Source of the DNA: Crotalaria pallida
Taxonomy: Eukaryota > Streptophyta > Magnoliopsida > Fabales > Fabaceae
Assembly: GCA_037953625.1 (NCBI GenBank)
Contig: CM075655.1
Span: forward strand, 21,098,001 to 21,162,000
Direction: 5' to 3'
DNA: 64,000 nt
In this document: piece after piece, positions 33,643-44,111 of the stretch
Layout: every line of letters starts with the position of its first letter
Position numbering within the stretch: position 1 is the stretch's first letter
The notes under the pieces: generated by a model
What the model saw: only the letters and a program-made list of their open reading frames with translations
Databases searched by the model: none
Told to the model about the DNA's origin: nothing
Position numbers and translations under genes: made by a program

Positions 33643-35430
33643 AACTTCACTTCCTGCACTCTTGATTAGAAGCTTTGCGAAAATTGTAGTGTTATTTATG
33701 AGCCAAAAATATTATTTGGGTAAGTATTGGATATGTGTAAGTCGTCCATACATATTTGCATTCTTAGATATACAGGTGAAGCAGTCCCGTTATATAGATA
33801 TCAGTATGGACACCAAATACCCGCACCGTATGTCCTAAGCCTTGCTTTTCCTTTTTTTTATTTCTTTTTAATTTTTTATTTTAATAAGTTCATACGGTGT
33901 ATCGTATGATGTTTTATGCAGATGTAATTAGCTTAACATTATGGTTTTGTTTATTGCTTTTTTTAAAATTTATTATTTGATCATTAATTAGGGTAGGTTA
34001 TAGTCAAGATCAAAGCCTTTTTGTTTTAAAAAAAAACTTTTTTTACAGTACATCATCCCACATGATTTTTGTATGAAATGAATGAATCTTTAAACTCATT
34101 GACGAGTTTTATTTCATAAATTTGAAGGTTATAGATTTAAAAAAATTTCAAAAATTTATTTCAAGGTTGCGAGTATGCCTGATGACCCGAGGTCTTGAGT
34201 ACAGTCTAAGACCAAAGTTTTCTTCTCTTTTTTTAAAAAAAAAAATAAAATTTCTCACAATATATTATAGCACATTACTTTTGTACGAGATGAATAAATC
34301 TGTAAACTCATTATTTTGCATTTTAGGTAAGTTTTAGTTGATGAGTTGTGAATGACATGAATTTGTAATTTTTTTCTTGAAAATGTTATATCAGGGTCGG
34401 GGTCGTATGAGCTACACTGCCTAATGACCCAAGATCGTGAACCTTTTCCTGATGAGCCGAGGACTTGAGTTCAGTTAAATCAATATCGTGCGACGACTGC
34501 CTGATGATCCATAAATTGCATGTAAAAAAAAATATTTTAAGTGCATAAAAAATGATGTGCATGATTCATAACAAAGGTAAAATTAAACAATAAAAAAATA
34601 TAATAATTTATGTGAATGTGAATATAAAAAAAAAAAAAAACTTTCGATTTAACTTTTATTCATACCGCCATAACTACAAAATTTTTTTGCTTATTAATCC
34701 AAAAAATAACAAATTCAAACTTTTTTTTTATAAGGCAAAATTTTATTGAAACAGCTGTGCAAGATATACAACCAAGAACAAAATACACCGAATAAATAAA
34801 AACCGAACGACCATCAAATCTAGTTTGAAACCCCAACCCCATTATAGCAGCATAATTTGTGTCTATTTGTAGAATTAACACATACAGGAACGAGAGAATT
34901 AGAAAAAGCTAAGATAGGTAATCTTGCAGTTATGAGTGAGTTATCTTCCATTAAAATGCCCTTCAAACCCACTTCCTTTGCCTGCGAAGCCATGAATATC
35001 TACATCCCAGTTGCCCATAATTTGATTTTAACTGTTACACTAATATGCCATGCATAATCTTGGCTTTTCTAACCATTTATACAGAGACATTAAAGTATCG
35101 TTGTGTTTACCTTTTATTTATTGCCAAGCTATAAATTTCATCTTTTCCACTATGTCAGTTACATCAACTCAACTGCAATATTGTTGAAGACAACATCATT
35201 CCTAGCAACCCATTATAGACCAGACGCTTGCCAACCAAATCATTATGAACCAACCATTTCCTGCTTCTTTTGCTTTGCCAAAATGTAGTTCTATACCACT
35301 CTCATGTAGAACCATAGTCAATTCAAGCCACTTATAACACCTCCAAGCTTCCATCTTGTGGTTGATTCTGAATCAACCAACCTATATATGCTGATTTTAC
35401 GGAGTACTCTGAACATTCATCACTGTTATT
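33643..35430. other. Intergenic sequence, nothing recognised
   Basis: AT-rich DNA with several runs of A or T (for example 34629-34641). CTGATGA-CCGAGGTCTTGAG-like phrases recur near 34175 and 34445. No ORF has support. Confidence 0.5.
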
Positions 35431-35439
35431 CACGAATAT

Positions 35440-36450
35440 ACGTCATAAAATCAAATAACAATTATAATAAAATAAAATTGTTAGTTTATCTACCAAATAA
35501 ATAAGAAATATCTCGTAATAAATATTATAATTTATCCGAAAATGTGCTAAATTATTATGTCTTATGAAATACATAATATTTTTATTTATCCTTATATCTC
35601 CCCATAATACTGTCAAACTAATTTTCAAAGTCTTCATATCCTATGAAATAGTAGGGATTATATTTGTTCATAATATCATCAGATAAAAAATAAAAATATT
35701 TAATTTTGATAAATAATAATAAATGTGATAATAATATTTAAAAAGTGTTACTTTATCCATCAAATAAATATAAGGAATATCTCATAATACCATCAAATAA
35801 AAAAGATCAAACAATATAATCTTTATTTAATTAATCATATTAAAGTTGATAATCATATAAAAAAATATGTTCAATTATTATGTCTTATGAAATAGGGAAT
35901 ATTTCGATTTATCCTTAAATATGCTCATAATACCATAAAAAGATCAAAAATTTTAATTTTGATTTTATTCTAATTAATCATAATATCTTAATTAAGGAGG
36001 TGATAAATTTATAAAAAAATGTGTTAATTTATCTATCAATTAAATAAGTGATACATTAATTTAATATTGATTTATACATAATCAAATATAATATTTAATA
36101 TAAAAAATCAGTTGTCATTATCTTCCTTATGAAATGCAATGTGTTAACCACCCAAAAAAGGTAGTTAAGAATAACCATTTCATTGTCTTCTTCATGTCCT
36201 ATAAAATAGTAGATATTCTAATTTATCTTTAAATCTGGTCATTATGATACCATTAAACAAAAAAATCAGAATGTTTAATTATGATTAATCATAACAAAAG
36301 TGAAAATCATATAAAAAAAGGAGCTAATTTATACATCAAATAAATAATGAATATTTCATAACACCATAAATAAAAAAGTAATTAGAAAATATAATTCTGA
36401 CTTGATTCTAATTAATCATTTTAAAGTTGATAATCATATTTGATTTATCC
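35440..36450. repeat. Degenerate AT-rich tandem array, period about 315 bp
   Basis: TTATGTCTTATGAAATA with a following TTTATCCTTA and CATAATACCAT recurs near 35555 and 35872, and in more diverged form near 36190. Shorter related phrases (AAATAAATAAGxAATATCTCATAA) lie between. It sits about 0.8-1.9 kb upstream of F3H. Confidence 0.6.
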
Positions 36451-37210
36451 AAAATCGATGCAGATGATCCTTATATGTAGTCATGTATAATAATAATTTC
36501 CCGCATAAATTTATTTCCATTTCTAACATCAATTTTTGGTTTCTTTTTTTAATGTATTGTAATATATTAACCAATTTTAGCAATATTTTTTATGTTATTA
36601 GAAATTATTAACAAATTATTAGAAATTTTTGGTAACGTTTTTTTAGATTTCACATTCATTAAAAAAAATTGGTTAATTTAGTTAATTATATTAAAAATCT
36701 GAATATTTAATATTTATTTTTCAAAATTACTTCTATTTTTTAGAAGAAAAACTTCATTCCACGTACAAATTCCAAAACAAGTACAAAACTTGAAAGATGA
36801 ACAGTTACCACCTACTAAATAGGGTATAAGCCATCAATCAAGGAAAACAAAGTCATAAAGACAATTAGAGTTCACTAGTAAACCTATTAGCTATGGACAC
36901 AGCACACCAGCCATTGCCCATTGAATTTGGCAAAACAAAAATGAAATCAAAAATGAAATCTACAAAATTTAAAAAGTGTTAAGAAATAGAAGTATTTATG
37001 AAAAAAAATTAATTAACTGTTATTAAAAATTGATATAAAATATTATAAATAATAAAAAAAATAAAAGTGTGAGAAGTGTAAAAAATCGTATAAACTTATT
37101 TTATAAATAACGTTACCAAACAATAATGTACAAAACCTTCCAGAGAAAGGTTGGCAGTTTGAAATAAAAAAATAAAAAAAAAATTTGGCAATTTGAGTGA
37201 CAGGAGATAA

Positions 37211-37336
37211 GCCACGTAGGATGGTAGGGTAGGTATATTGAACGGTTGAAACCTTGAAAGTGCATTCGAATCACGATGTCATGACGAGTAAGTTGTAGCT
37301 GCCATTCCGCCATCCCAATCATGTGCCCTATATAAC
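37211..37336 (+). promoter_or_regulatory. F3H promoter elements
   Basis: CTATATAAC (37328-37336) is a good TATA box 79 bases before the start codon. Upstream, GGTAGGGTAGGT (37223-37234) is the complement of ACCTACCCTACC, an AC-type site of the sort bound by R2R3-MYB regulators in phenylpropanoid and flavonoid promoters. GCCACGTAGG (37211-37220) contains an ACGT core, typical of bZIP sites. The MYB-plus-ACGT pair is a known arrangement in flavonoid gene promoters. Function here is inferred. Confidence 0.6.
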
Positions 37337-37414
37337 ACAACCCTACCCGCCTTTCTCTTATACTCATCACTGAGAAAAACACTTTACTTGTCGCACACTC
37401 CAGCCAAAACACAA

Positions 37415-37777
37415 ATGGCACTAGCCAAAACACTCACGTATCTAGCTGAGGGAAAGACCCTTGAGTCTAGCTTCGTTCGAGACGAAGACGAGCGCCCAAA
37501 AGTTGCTTACAATCAATTCAGCAATGAGATCCCGGTCATTTCTCTAGTTGGAATTGACGAAGTGGATGGTCGAAGGGAAGAAATTTGCAAGAAAATTGTG
37601 GAGGCTTGCGAGAATTGGGGTATCTTTCAAGTTGTTGATCATGGTGTAGATAATAAACTCATAACTGAGATGACTCGTCTTGCCAAAGAGTTCTTCGCAT
37701 TGCCACCTGAAGAGAAGCTTCGCTTTGATATGTCGGGTGGCAAGAAGGGTGGTTTCATTGTCTCCAGCCATCTCCAA
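37415..37777 (+). CDS. F3H: F3H exon 1
   Basis: 121 codons from MALAKTLTYL to SSHLQ. The donor is CAA|GTAATG. The ATG is the first downstream of the TATA box that gives the conserved N-terminus. Confidence 0.95.
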
Positions 37778-40700
37778 GTAATGCTTTCTCTTCTCACCAT
37801 TTTTATATGATACGTTTTCTTTTTCTTTTTTACTAAACTATTCATTTGGTCCCTGAATCATTGTTTATTCTACCTGTCAATATCATATTGGTCCACGTAT
37901 ATATTGTTGAAGAGAGAAAATGACACGTGTTCATATCATATTGGTTCACATAGGATGAAAAGTGATTCAAAAACCAATTTGATAGCGTAAAGAAACATGA
38001 GAGACCAATATGAAACAAAAAAAAACGTAAGCGACCAATTTAAAATTGAAAAATAAGATAAGGTACCTAATAAGTAGTTTAGCCTTTTCTTTTTTTTTTA
38101 AATTTCTATTATTATTAGCCTTTTGGGTCATATGTGCACTAAATACATGCTATCGTTTCTATGCATGAGAGCCATGCATGGCCTATAAACCTATAGACTA
38201 AATGCAAAATAAGTGCGAGCATTCTTTCCATGCATGGCTATATATATATTTTATTTGGGCACACGATGGAGTAACCGGAATATTGAAATCATTTTTTGTG
38301 CAGGGAGAAGCTGTGAGGGATTGGAGAGAGATTGTGACATATTTTTCGTACCCAATAAAGAACAGGGACTATTCAAGGTGGCCAGACAGACCAGCAGCGT
38401 GGAGAGCAGTGACTGAGCAATACAGTGAGGAGCTGATGGGTTTGGCATGCAAACTATTGGAAGTGTTGTCGGAGGCAATGGGATTGGAGAAAGATGCGCT
38501 GAGCAAAGCATGCATTGATATGGACCAGAAGATTGTGGTGAATTTCTACCCGAAATGCCCTCAACCTGATCTTACTCTTGGACTGAAGAGACACACTGAT
38601 CCTGGCACTATCACTCTGCTGCTTCAGGATCAGGTGGGTGGGCTTCAGGCTACCAGGGACAACGGGAAGACGTGGATCACTGTTCAGCCTGTGGAAGGTG
38701 CTTTCGTTGTCAATCTAGGAGACCATGGTCACGTAAGTATTTTCATTTATCAGAAATGCTAATTGTTACGAATTTTTTTTCGTGAAATTCTTCACGAATG
38801 TAGCTTATTGGAGGATTTTTTAACTGAAACCAAACTCTCCACTTTCACCGCATGATGATTTCCACCGTTCTCACGTTTTATTGGCCAACGAATTTCGTCA
38901 ATTGCTTCGTTCGTGCTATATAGCACTTCTCTTCATTTATTATTGATAATTCATTTTAGGGCATATGGATTGTTTTACAACAATCTTTTGATAAAGGAAT
39001 GGTTGTTAAATTAAATCAATGGTTGTTTTACATAGCTGATGTGTCAATGACGAAATAGGTTAACTAGGTAAAGCAATCATTGATTTATCAAATGATTGTT
39101 TTACAACAATGTAAAATTTGGTTGCATGATAGAAATATTCTTCATTTTAAGGGAGTATAAATTACTTTTCAAACCCACCAAATTAGTTAATACTCCCTAT
39201 GTCCCTAAATATTAGACATTTTGACACTTTTATTTTGTCTATTTATAAACCTATTTGTGAATTTTCAATTATCATTAATTACTTTTTTTTCCACAAATAC
39301 CCCTATTTATTTAACACTTTTTAGATTCTCAGTAATATTAATAGGGGTAATTTTGAAATTACATATCAAAAGTTCATATTTTCAATACAATTAACTAAAT
39401 TATTTCACTTTTTTTAATGGACGTGAAATTCCCTAAAGGAGTCTTATATTTAGGGACGGAGGGAGTATTAATTAACTTTTTATTTCTTAAAAAAAATCAC
39501 AATATTACAATTTTCCCCTCTTTTAATAGTTTTGAAATTAACTTTTTCAAAAAAAAAAAATATAGGACCGGAGGGAGAGGGAGTATGTAATTATTTGAAA
39601 ATAAGAAACAAAATGAAACACGGAATCATTTTCGTGATTAATAGAAAATATAAAGCAAACATGAGATTATAATTATGATTATCAAAAATTTTTTAAAATA
39701 AAACAATAAATATTTTAATTTCGCAAAGCAAACAAAACTATATTGTGAAACAAATTTGTTTTTCTTAAAAATACTTGTATCATGAAACATCGAGAGAAAT
39801 AAAATGTAAACACCAATAAATACTGGGAAGAATTCATGGGTCCATAAAAACTTTATTTCAACATTAAAAATTTCTTTTCTTCTTAAAATTTTAAATATAA
39901 AATTAAATTTTCGCTACTTGTAATTTCATAAATAAAAATGAATAATAAAAGAACTTGTGTGTATGCAAAAGACTTTAACCGGAGATATAAAACTTAGATG
40001 ATACTTATTCCTTGTAAGAAATTACTCCCATCATTCCTAAATATAACTTATATAAGTATTTGGAATTATCTTTAATGTGAGTTAAGAAAATTAATTAGAG
40101 TAATATGATTATTGAAATTGATATGATAATTTTTGGTATATTTTTTCAAAATTACTTTTATAAGTATTATTAAGAATTTAAAAATTATTAAGTAAATAAA
40201 GATGTTTGCAAAAAATAATGAATTAAAGTTATTAGAAACTTGATCAAGTGCTTAGAAAAAATACAAAGCATTCGCACTATTTAGTACTTATATTTTGGGA
40301 CAAAGAGTAATTTTCAGCTTTCGATTAAAAAATAAACTATTAAATAAATTAATTTTTTAATTTATTATTAATCGTAATTGGCAAATAGTTTCGAATACAG
40401 TAGAATGATTAATTTCCTTTAAAATAAAACACAGAACCCATGGTTCTACCTAAAACAATGCATTGCTAAGAAGACAATTTACATCATATATATATCAAGA
40501 AGATAATTTACTAACGTATCTCTAATAATGACTTGTTAGAAAATTTATTTGAAATACTATAAATATGAATGCTCTCATGCATCCATTCATGTCCAATGGA
40601 TAGAAAACTTGAACGGAACGCAAGCATATCCGTCTCTATAAATACTAAAATGGTGGAATTAGTATATTTTTGGTTAAGCATTTATTACTCCCTCCCTCCC

Positions 40701-43495
40701 ATTATCTTGGTAAAAGTCAACCAAGTCAATGAAAATAAGAGAATATCTTTTTAATACAAGGGTTTTCTTAACCTCAGCCCTAAATAAGCACCCCAAAATG
40801 GTTGGTATGTCTTGAAAAAATAAAAACATAAGTCCTTTGATTTATTATATGCATCATTTTCAAGAAATCCCAACCACTTTGGGGTGCTTATCCTCAGCCA
40901 TTCCTCAGCCCTAAGGGCTGAGGTTAAGAAAACCCTTAATACAATGCATGATTCATTCATTAATTACAAATTGATATTGTACAAAATTTCATATCATTAC
41001 AATTAATACATATTGCAATATTGTTTCCAAAAAAATCTTTAAATGTGTTTTCCTTATTTACTTATCAATCATTGATACAATATACAATCTTTAAGATTTT
41101 TCATTTATTTTTTTACTTTAATATGGGACAAATTTTTTAGCATTTTTTTTGACCAAGATAATGGGACGGAGGGAGTATTTTGTTTTCATATTTGAATAGA
41201 ATCTATCATTTCATTCACGTCTAGATATTTTTCGTCCTTGAATTTTAAAATCATTTTGTTAGAGATACTTGATATTTTTCTTTTTCAATATTTGACTGTT
41301 ACTTTTGAATTTGTCATATATCCTTAAAACCAATTCTGATTTAATTATGTTGACATGTCACACCAGACTCCTAAGTTAGATGCAAAAGGTTAATAACTGA
41401 TGTCACAAGGGCGAAAATCCTTTTTTTTTTTTTTGAGTTAAAAAACTAAAAAAAGATTTATTTAACATCGGGCTAAGGATAAGAAACGACTAATTAAAGA
41501 ATGGTAAAGTGACATTGGGAAATGAAGTACACTATCACCTAAATATTAAATTTTTAATTTTTCAATGTAAAAATGTTATTTTAAGTCTCTTACCCTCAGT
41601 CCTAAGGGTTGAGGTGAAGAAAATCCAACTAAAAAAATTAATATTTTTATATTTTTAGTTAAAAAAAATTGGAGAGAAAGATGTCTTCACCCACATCACA
41701 TCAAATGACATCATGTGACTAACCTCTTATGTCTGACTAAAATTTGGCATGTAGTTGATTTTAAAGAATAAATGACAAATTCAAAAGTAACTTGGTAAAG
41801 TTAGATATTAAAAAAAATTAAAAAATTTGCGACAAACTGACCCTAAAATTTTCCATGATTAATGAATCCATGAATTTTTTCGTGACCATAAGAATTTCCC
41901 TTGCACGCTTATTCAGTTAAAATATCTATTTAAAAATGAAGTAATGATATTTTAACATTTATTTTTGAATATTTTTATTTACACTTTATATTTATTTTTA
42001 CCAAAGAGAGAAGCTAACTAATAAAAATTTTCTATCTCATATATGTTGTCATGTTAATATATTATTGTTGAGGAGAGATATTTTGTATTATTACTTTTTG
42101 GTCCATACTATTTCAATTAAGTTTTTATTATTTATTAAATATAAAAAAAATAAATCAAATTAAAAATTGTCTTTTTTTATTTTATTCATTTTGATGCAGA
42201 CGATGTAATATCATATTAGAATATGAAAAATTAATGTAGGATTTCTCCCCACCATTCATCTTCTTTTCAAGAGGTCCTCATCATCTTACATTACTAAAGC
42301 CTTTTCATACAAGTGTTCATAATGTTTCTCTGACCACCGCTTGTCGCCACATTCTTCGGCGTTCATAAACATATTAAGAATAAAATAACACGTTAGAAAT
42401 AATTTATAAATCCCCAAAAAAAAATCAACCATAATCAAAATTAAGAGAGAGATCGACAAATTTAAGAGAAAAAATTGGGGAAAAAAAGGGATTGGGGGGG
42501 GGGGGGGTGTTTGATTTGTCGGGAAAGTTCGCGAGTCTGATTTGCAGAGAAAGAGGGTGGCAATGGATGATGGTCGGAACAAGATTTCGAACATTGAAGA
42601 GATTGGAGAAACTTTGGTTATAGAATTAAATGAATGATGGTCGAGAAATCCTAGTTCTCCTATTAAAATATGGTATCACATCACCTTATTCAATATTAAT
42701 AAAATAAAATAAAAAAACAACTTTTAATTTGATTTAATTTTTTTATATTTAATAAATAAAAACTTAAATAAAATAGTAGGGACCAAATAGTAATAAAACA
42801 AAATATCACACCTCAACAATAATGTAATAACATGACAAATATATGACATGAAACATTTTTATTAGTTAGCTTCTCGACGATATCGAAACCCATCCTTTTA
42901 GGATGGTGTCGGATAAGCTCTCTGTATTATATCATTAAGCATATCTCATTTCTTTCTTTTTATCTCTTTCATCTTTACATCATCTTCATCTACACTTTAA
43001 AAAGAGGTGTGAGATAAACATTTATCTTAAAACGATGATTATATTTTTAGAAAATGTTTTTGGGCTTTCGGCTACTTTAAGTAATTAATTTTTTAAAAGA
43101 TTTGTGTTAGTGTTTAATATACAATTGATTTTGTACTATTTTTTTTTATTAATTTGTTTAATATATGTGGCTTACGTGCGAGGAACATGCAGTACTTGAG
43201 TAACGGGAGGTTTAAGAATGCCGATCACCAAGCAGTGGTGAACTCGAACTATAATCGTTTGTCCATTGCAACATTTCAAAATCCAGCACCAGAAGCAACT
43301 GTGTATCCTTTGAAGGTTAAAAAGGGAGAGAAGCCTGTGCTAAAGGAACCAATCACTTTTGCAGAAATGTATAGAAAGAAGATGAGTAGAGATCTTGAGA
43401 CTGCAGCGATGAAGAAAATTGCAAAGGAAATTAAATTACAGGACTTGAAGAAGGTCACACTAGAAGCCAAACCTTTGGATGAGATTCTTGCTTAG
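37415..43495 (+). CDS. F3H: Flavanone 3-hydroxylase (naringenin 3-dioxygenase), three exons
   Basis: The coding sequence is the join of 37415-37777, 38304-38732 and 43193-43495, 364 aa, the usual family length. Both introns are GT-AG and phase 0. The enzyme is a soluble 2-oxoglutarate/Fe(II) dioxygenase that adds the 3-hydroxyl to flavanones such as naringenin, giving dihydroflavonols, the branch point to flavonols, anthocyanins and proanthocyanidins. The DIOX_N region lies at about residues 35-140 and the catalytic barrel at about 195-295. Iron ligands are His218, Asp220 (KRHTDPG) and His276 (KNADHQ). Arg286 and Ser288 (NRLS) bind 2-oxoglutarate. FNS I and FLS are close relatives, but the SSHLQGE, HTDPGTITLLLQDQVGG and NGRFKNADHQAVVNS blocks and the length favour F3H. 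No damage is seen. Confidence 0.95.
38304..38732 (+). CDS. F3H: F3H exon 2
   Basis: 143 codons. The acceptor is TTTTTTGTGCAG|GGAGAAGC and the donor CAC|GTAAGT. It carries the His218-x-Asp220 iron-binding pair. Confidence 0.95.
39191..39467. mobile_element. Stowaway-like MITE in F3H intron 2
   Basis: TA, then CTCCCTATGTCCCTAAATAT; the right end is ATATTTAGGGACGGAGGGAG then TA. It is about 273 bp between the TA pairs. Its terminus matches the fragment trapped at 7331-7384. Confidence 0.85.
40023..40309. mobile_element. Degenerate Stowaway-like MITE in F3H intron 2
   Basis: TA, then CTCCCATCATTCCTAAATAT; the right end is TATTTTGGGACAAAGAG then TA. Termini are more diverged than in the neighbouring copies, suggesting an older insertion. 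Confidence 0.6.
40686..41177. mobile_element. Stowaway-like MITE carrying a nested MITE
   Basis: TA, then CTCCCTCCCTCCCATTATCT; the right end is AGATAATGGGACGGAGGGAG then TA (41176-41177). Without the nested 176-bp insert and its duplication it is about 300 bp. A truncated relative at 2956-3110 lacks the insert. Confidence 0.85.
40760..40935. mobile_element. MULE-type MITE nested in a Stowaway MITE
   Basis: This 176-bp element has inverted ends GGGTTTTCTTAACCTCAGCC and complement (GGCTGAGGTTAAGAAAACCC). It is flanked by an exact 9-bp duplication TTAATACAA (40751-40759 and 40936-40944). The 9-bp duplication is the Mutator signature. Inner CACCCCAAA/TTTGGGGTG words extend the arms. Confidence 0.9.
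42008..42875. mobile_element. Long-TIR element in F3H intron 2
   Basis: The left arm starts GAGAAGCTAACTAATAAAAA. The complement of the right end (at 42875) reads the same with few changes. The arms stay alignable for about 200 bp through GTCATGTTA, ATTATTGTTGAGG, TTTGGTCC and AAGTTTTTAT. The middle has a run of about 14 G at 42494-42508. No ORF is credible. Target duplication is not resolved. Confidence 0.7.
43193..43495 (+). CDS. F3H: F3H exon 3
   Basis: 100 codons plus TAG. The acceptor is GGAACATGCAG|TACTTGAG. It contains His276 and the Arg286-x-Ser288 pair, and ends KPLDEILA. Confidence 0.95.
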   Translation, partial: YLSNGRFKNADHQAVVNSNYNRLSIATFQNPAPEATVYPLKVKKGEKPVLKEPITFAEMYRKKMSRDLETAAMKKIAKEIKLQDLKKVTLEAKPLDEILA

Positions 43496-44106
43496 ACTTC
43501 AGCTATTGATGCTACAATCCTTAATCTTTGGCTTATGCACTTTGTTCTATGTTCTAGGAAGTAGGATGACATGCACTGATATATATTTACGTAAACCATA
43601 TTATAATCTCTTTGTGAGAATGGGAATAAATGGCAAAGCTCCATCATTGATTGTTTTCAGATCATTACTCATTATATCCAAATTAGTGGCAGAGCTTGGA
43701 AGGAGCATATGGGTATCTAGGGCCGGACTCATGTATTACAAACTTTTTTCTTTTTTTATAAAAAATAATATACATATCTTATGCTATAAGTAAATTTTTA
43801 AATACTCAATAAAGATTAATAAGGTTTTGAATGCAGTGGTTGATTGTTGATATGCTGCTTTATTCAATTTCATGTGTTCGATTTGTTGTACCAACACTTT
43901 CAATTTTATTTTTTGAAATAAAGTTGCAAATTGTAAATAGAAAAACTGGTAGAAGAGGATTGAACATGATCCTGAATATAGGTAAAAATTTAACTTACTA
44001 AAATTACTATAGTTTTTTTTTCTTTTAAACTGGTAGCAACTTACTAAAGTTACGTTGCTATAGTTGCAACATACTAACATTGCAACTATATATCAACAAA
44101 TATGTT
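43496..44106 (+). other. Probable F3H 3' UTR and short intergenic stretch
   Basis: An AATAAA at about 43626 and AATAAAG at 43808 could serve as polyadenylation signals. Nothing else is recognised before the copia solo LTR. Confidence 0.4.
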
Positions 44107-44111
44107 AAAAC

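Larger units (their letters stand above)
38733..43192 (+). other. F3H: F3H intron 2, 4.46 kb, full of inverted-repeat elements
   Basis: GT-AG intron. Besides AT-rich sequence it contains Stowaway-like MITEs at 39191-39467, 40023-40309 and 40686-41177, a MULE-type MITE nested in the last, a possible decayed relative near 41400-41630, and an 870-bp long-TIR element at 42008-42875. No coding sequence is seen. The first intron (37778-38303) is 526 bp and ordinary. Confidence 0.85.

Noticed and set aside
38251..38511. Minus-strand open frame opposite F3H exon 2
   Set aside because: Shadow of the F3H coding sequence.
38940..39115. GATTGTTTTACAACAATC palindromes as a possible MITE
   Set aside because: The palindromes are short and no target duplication or longer arms were found.
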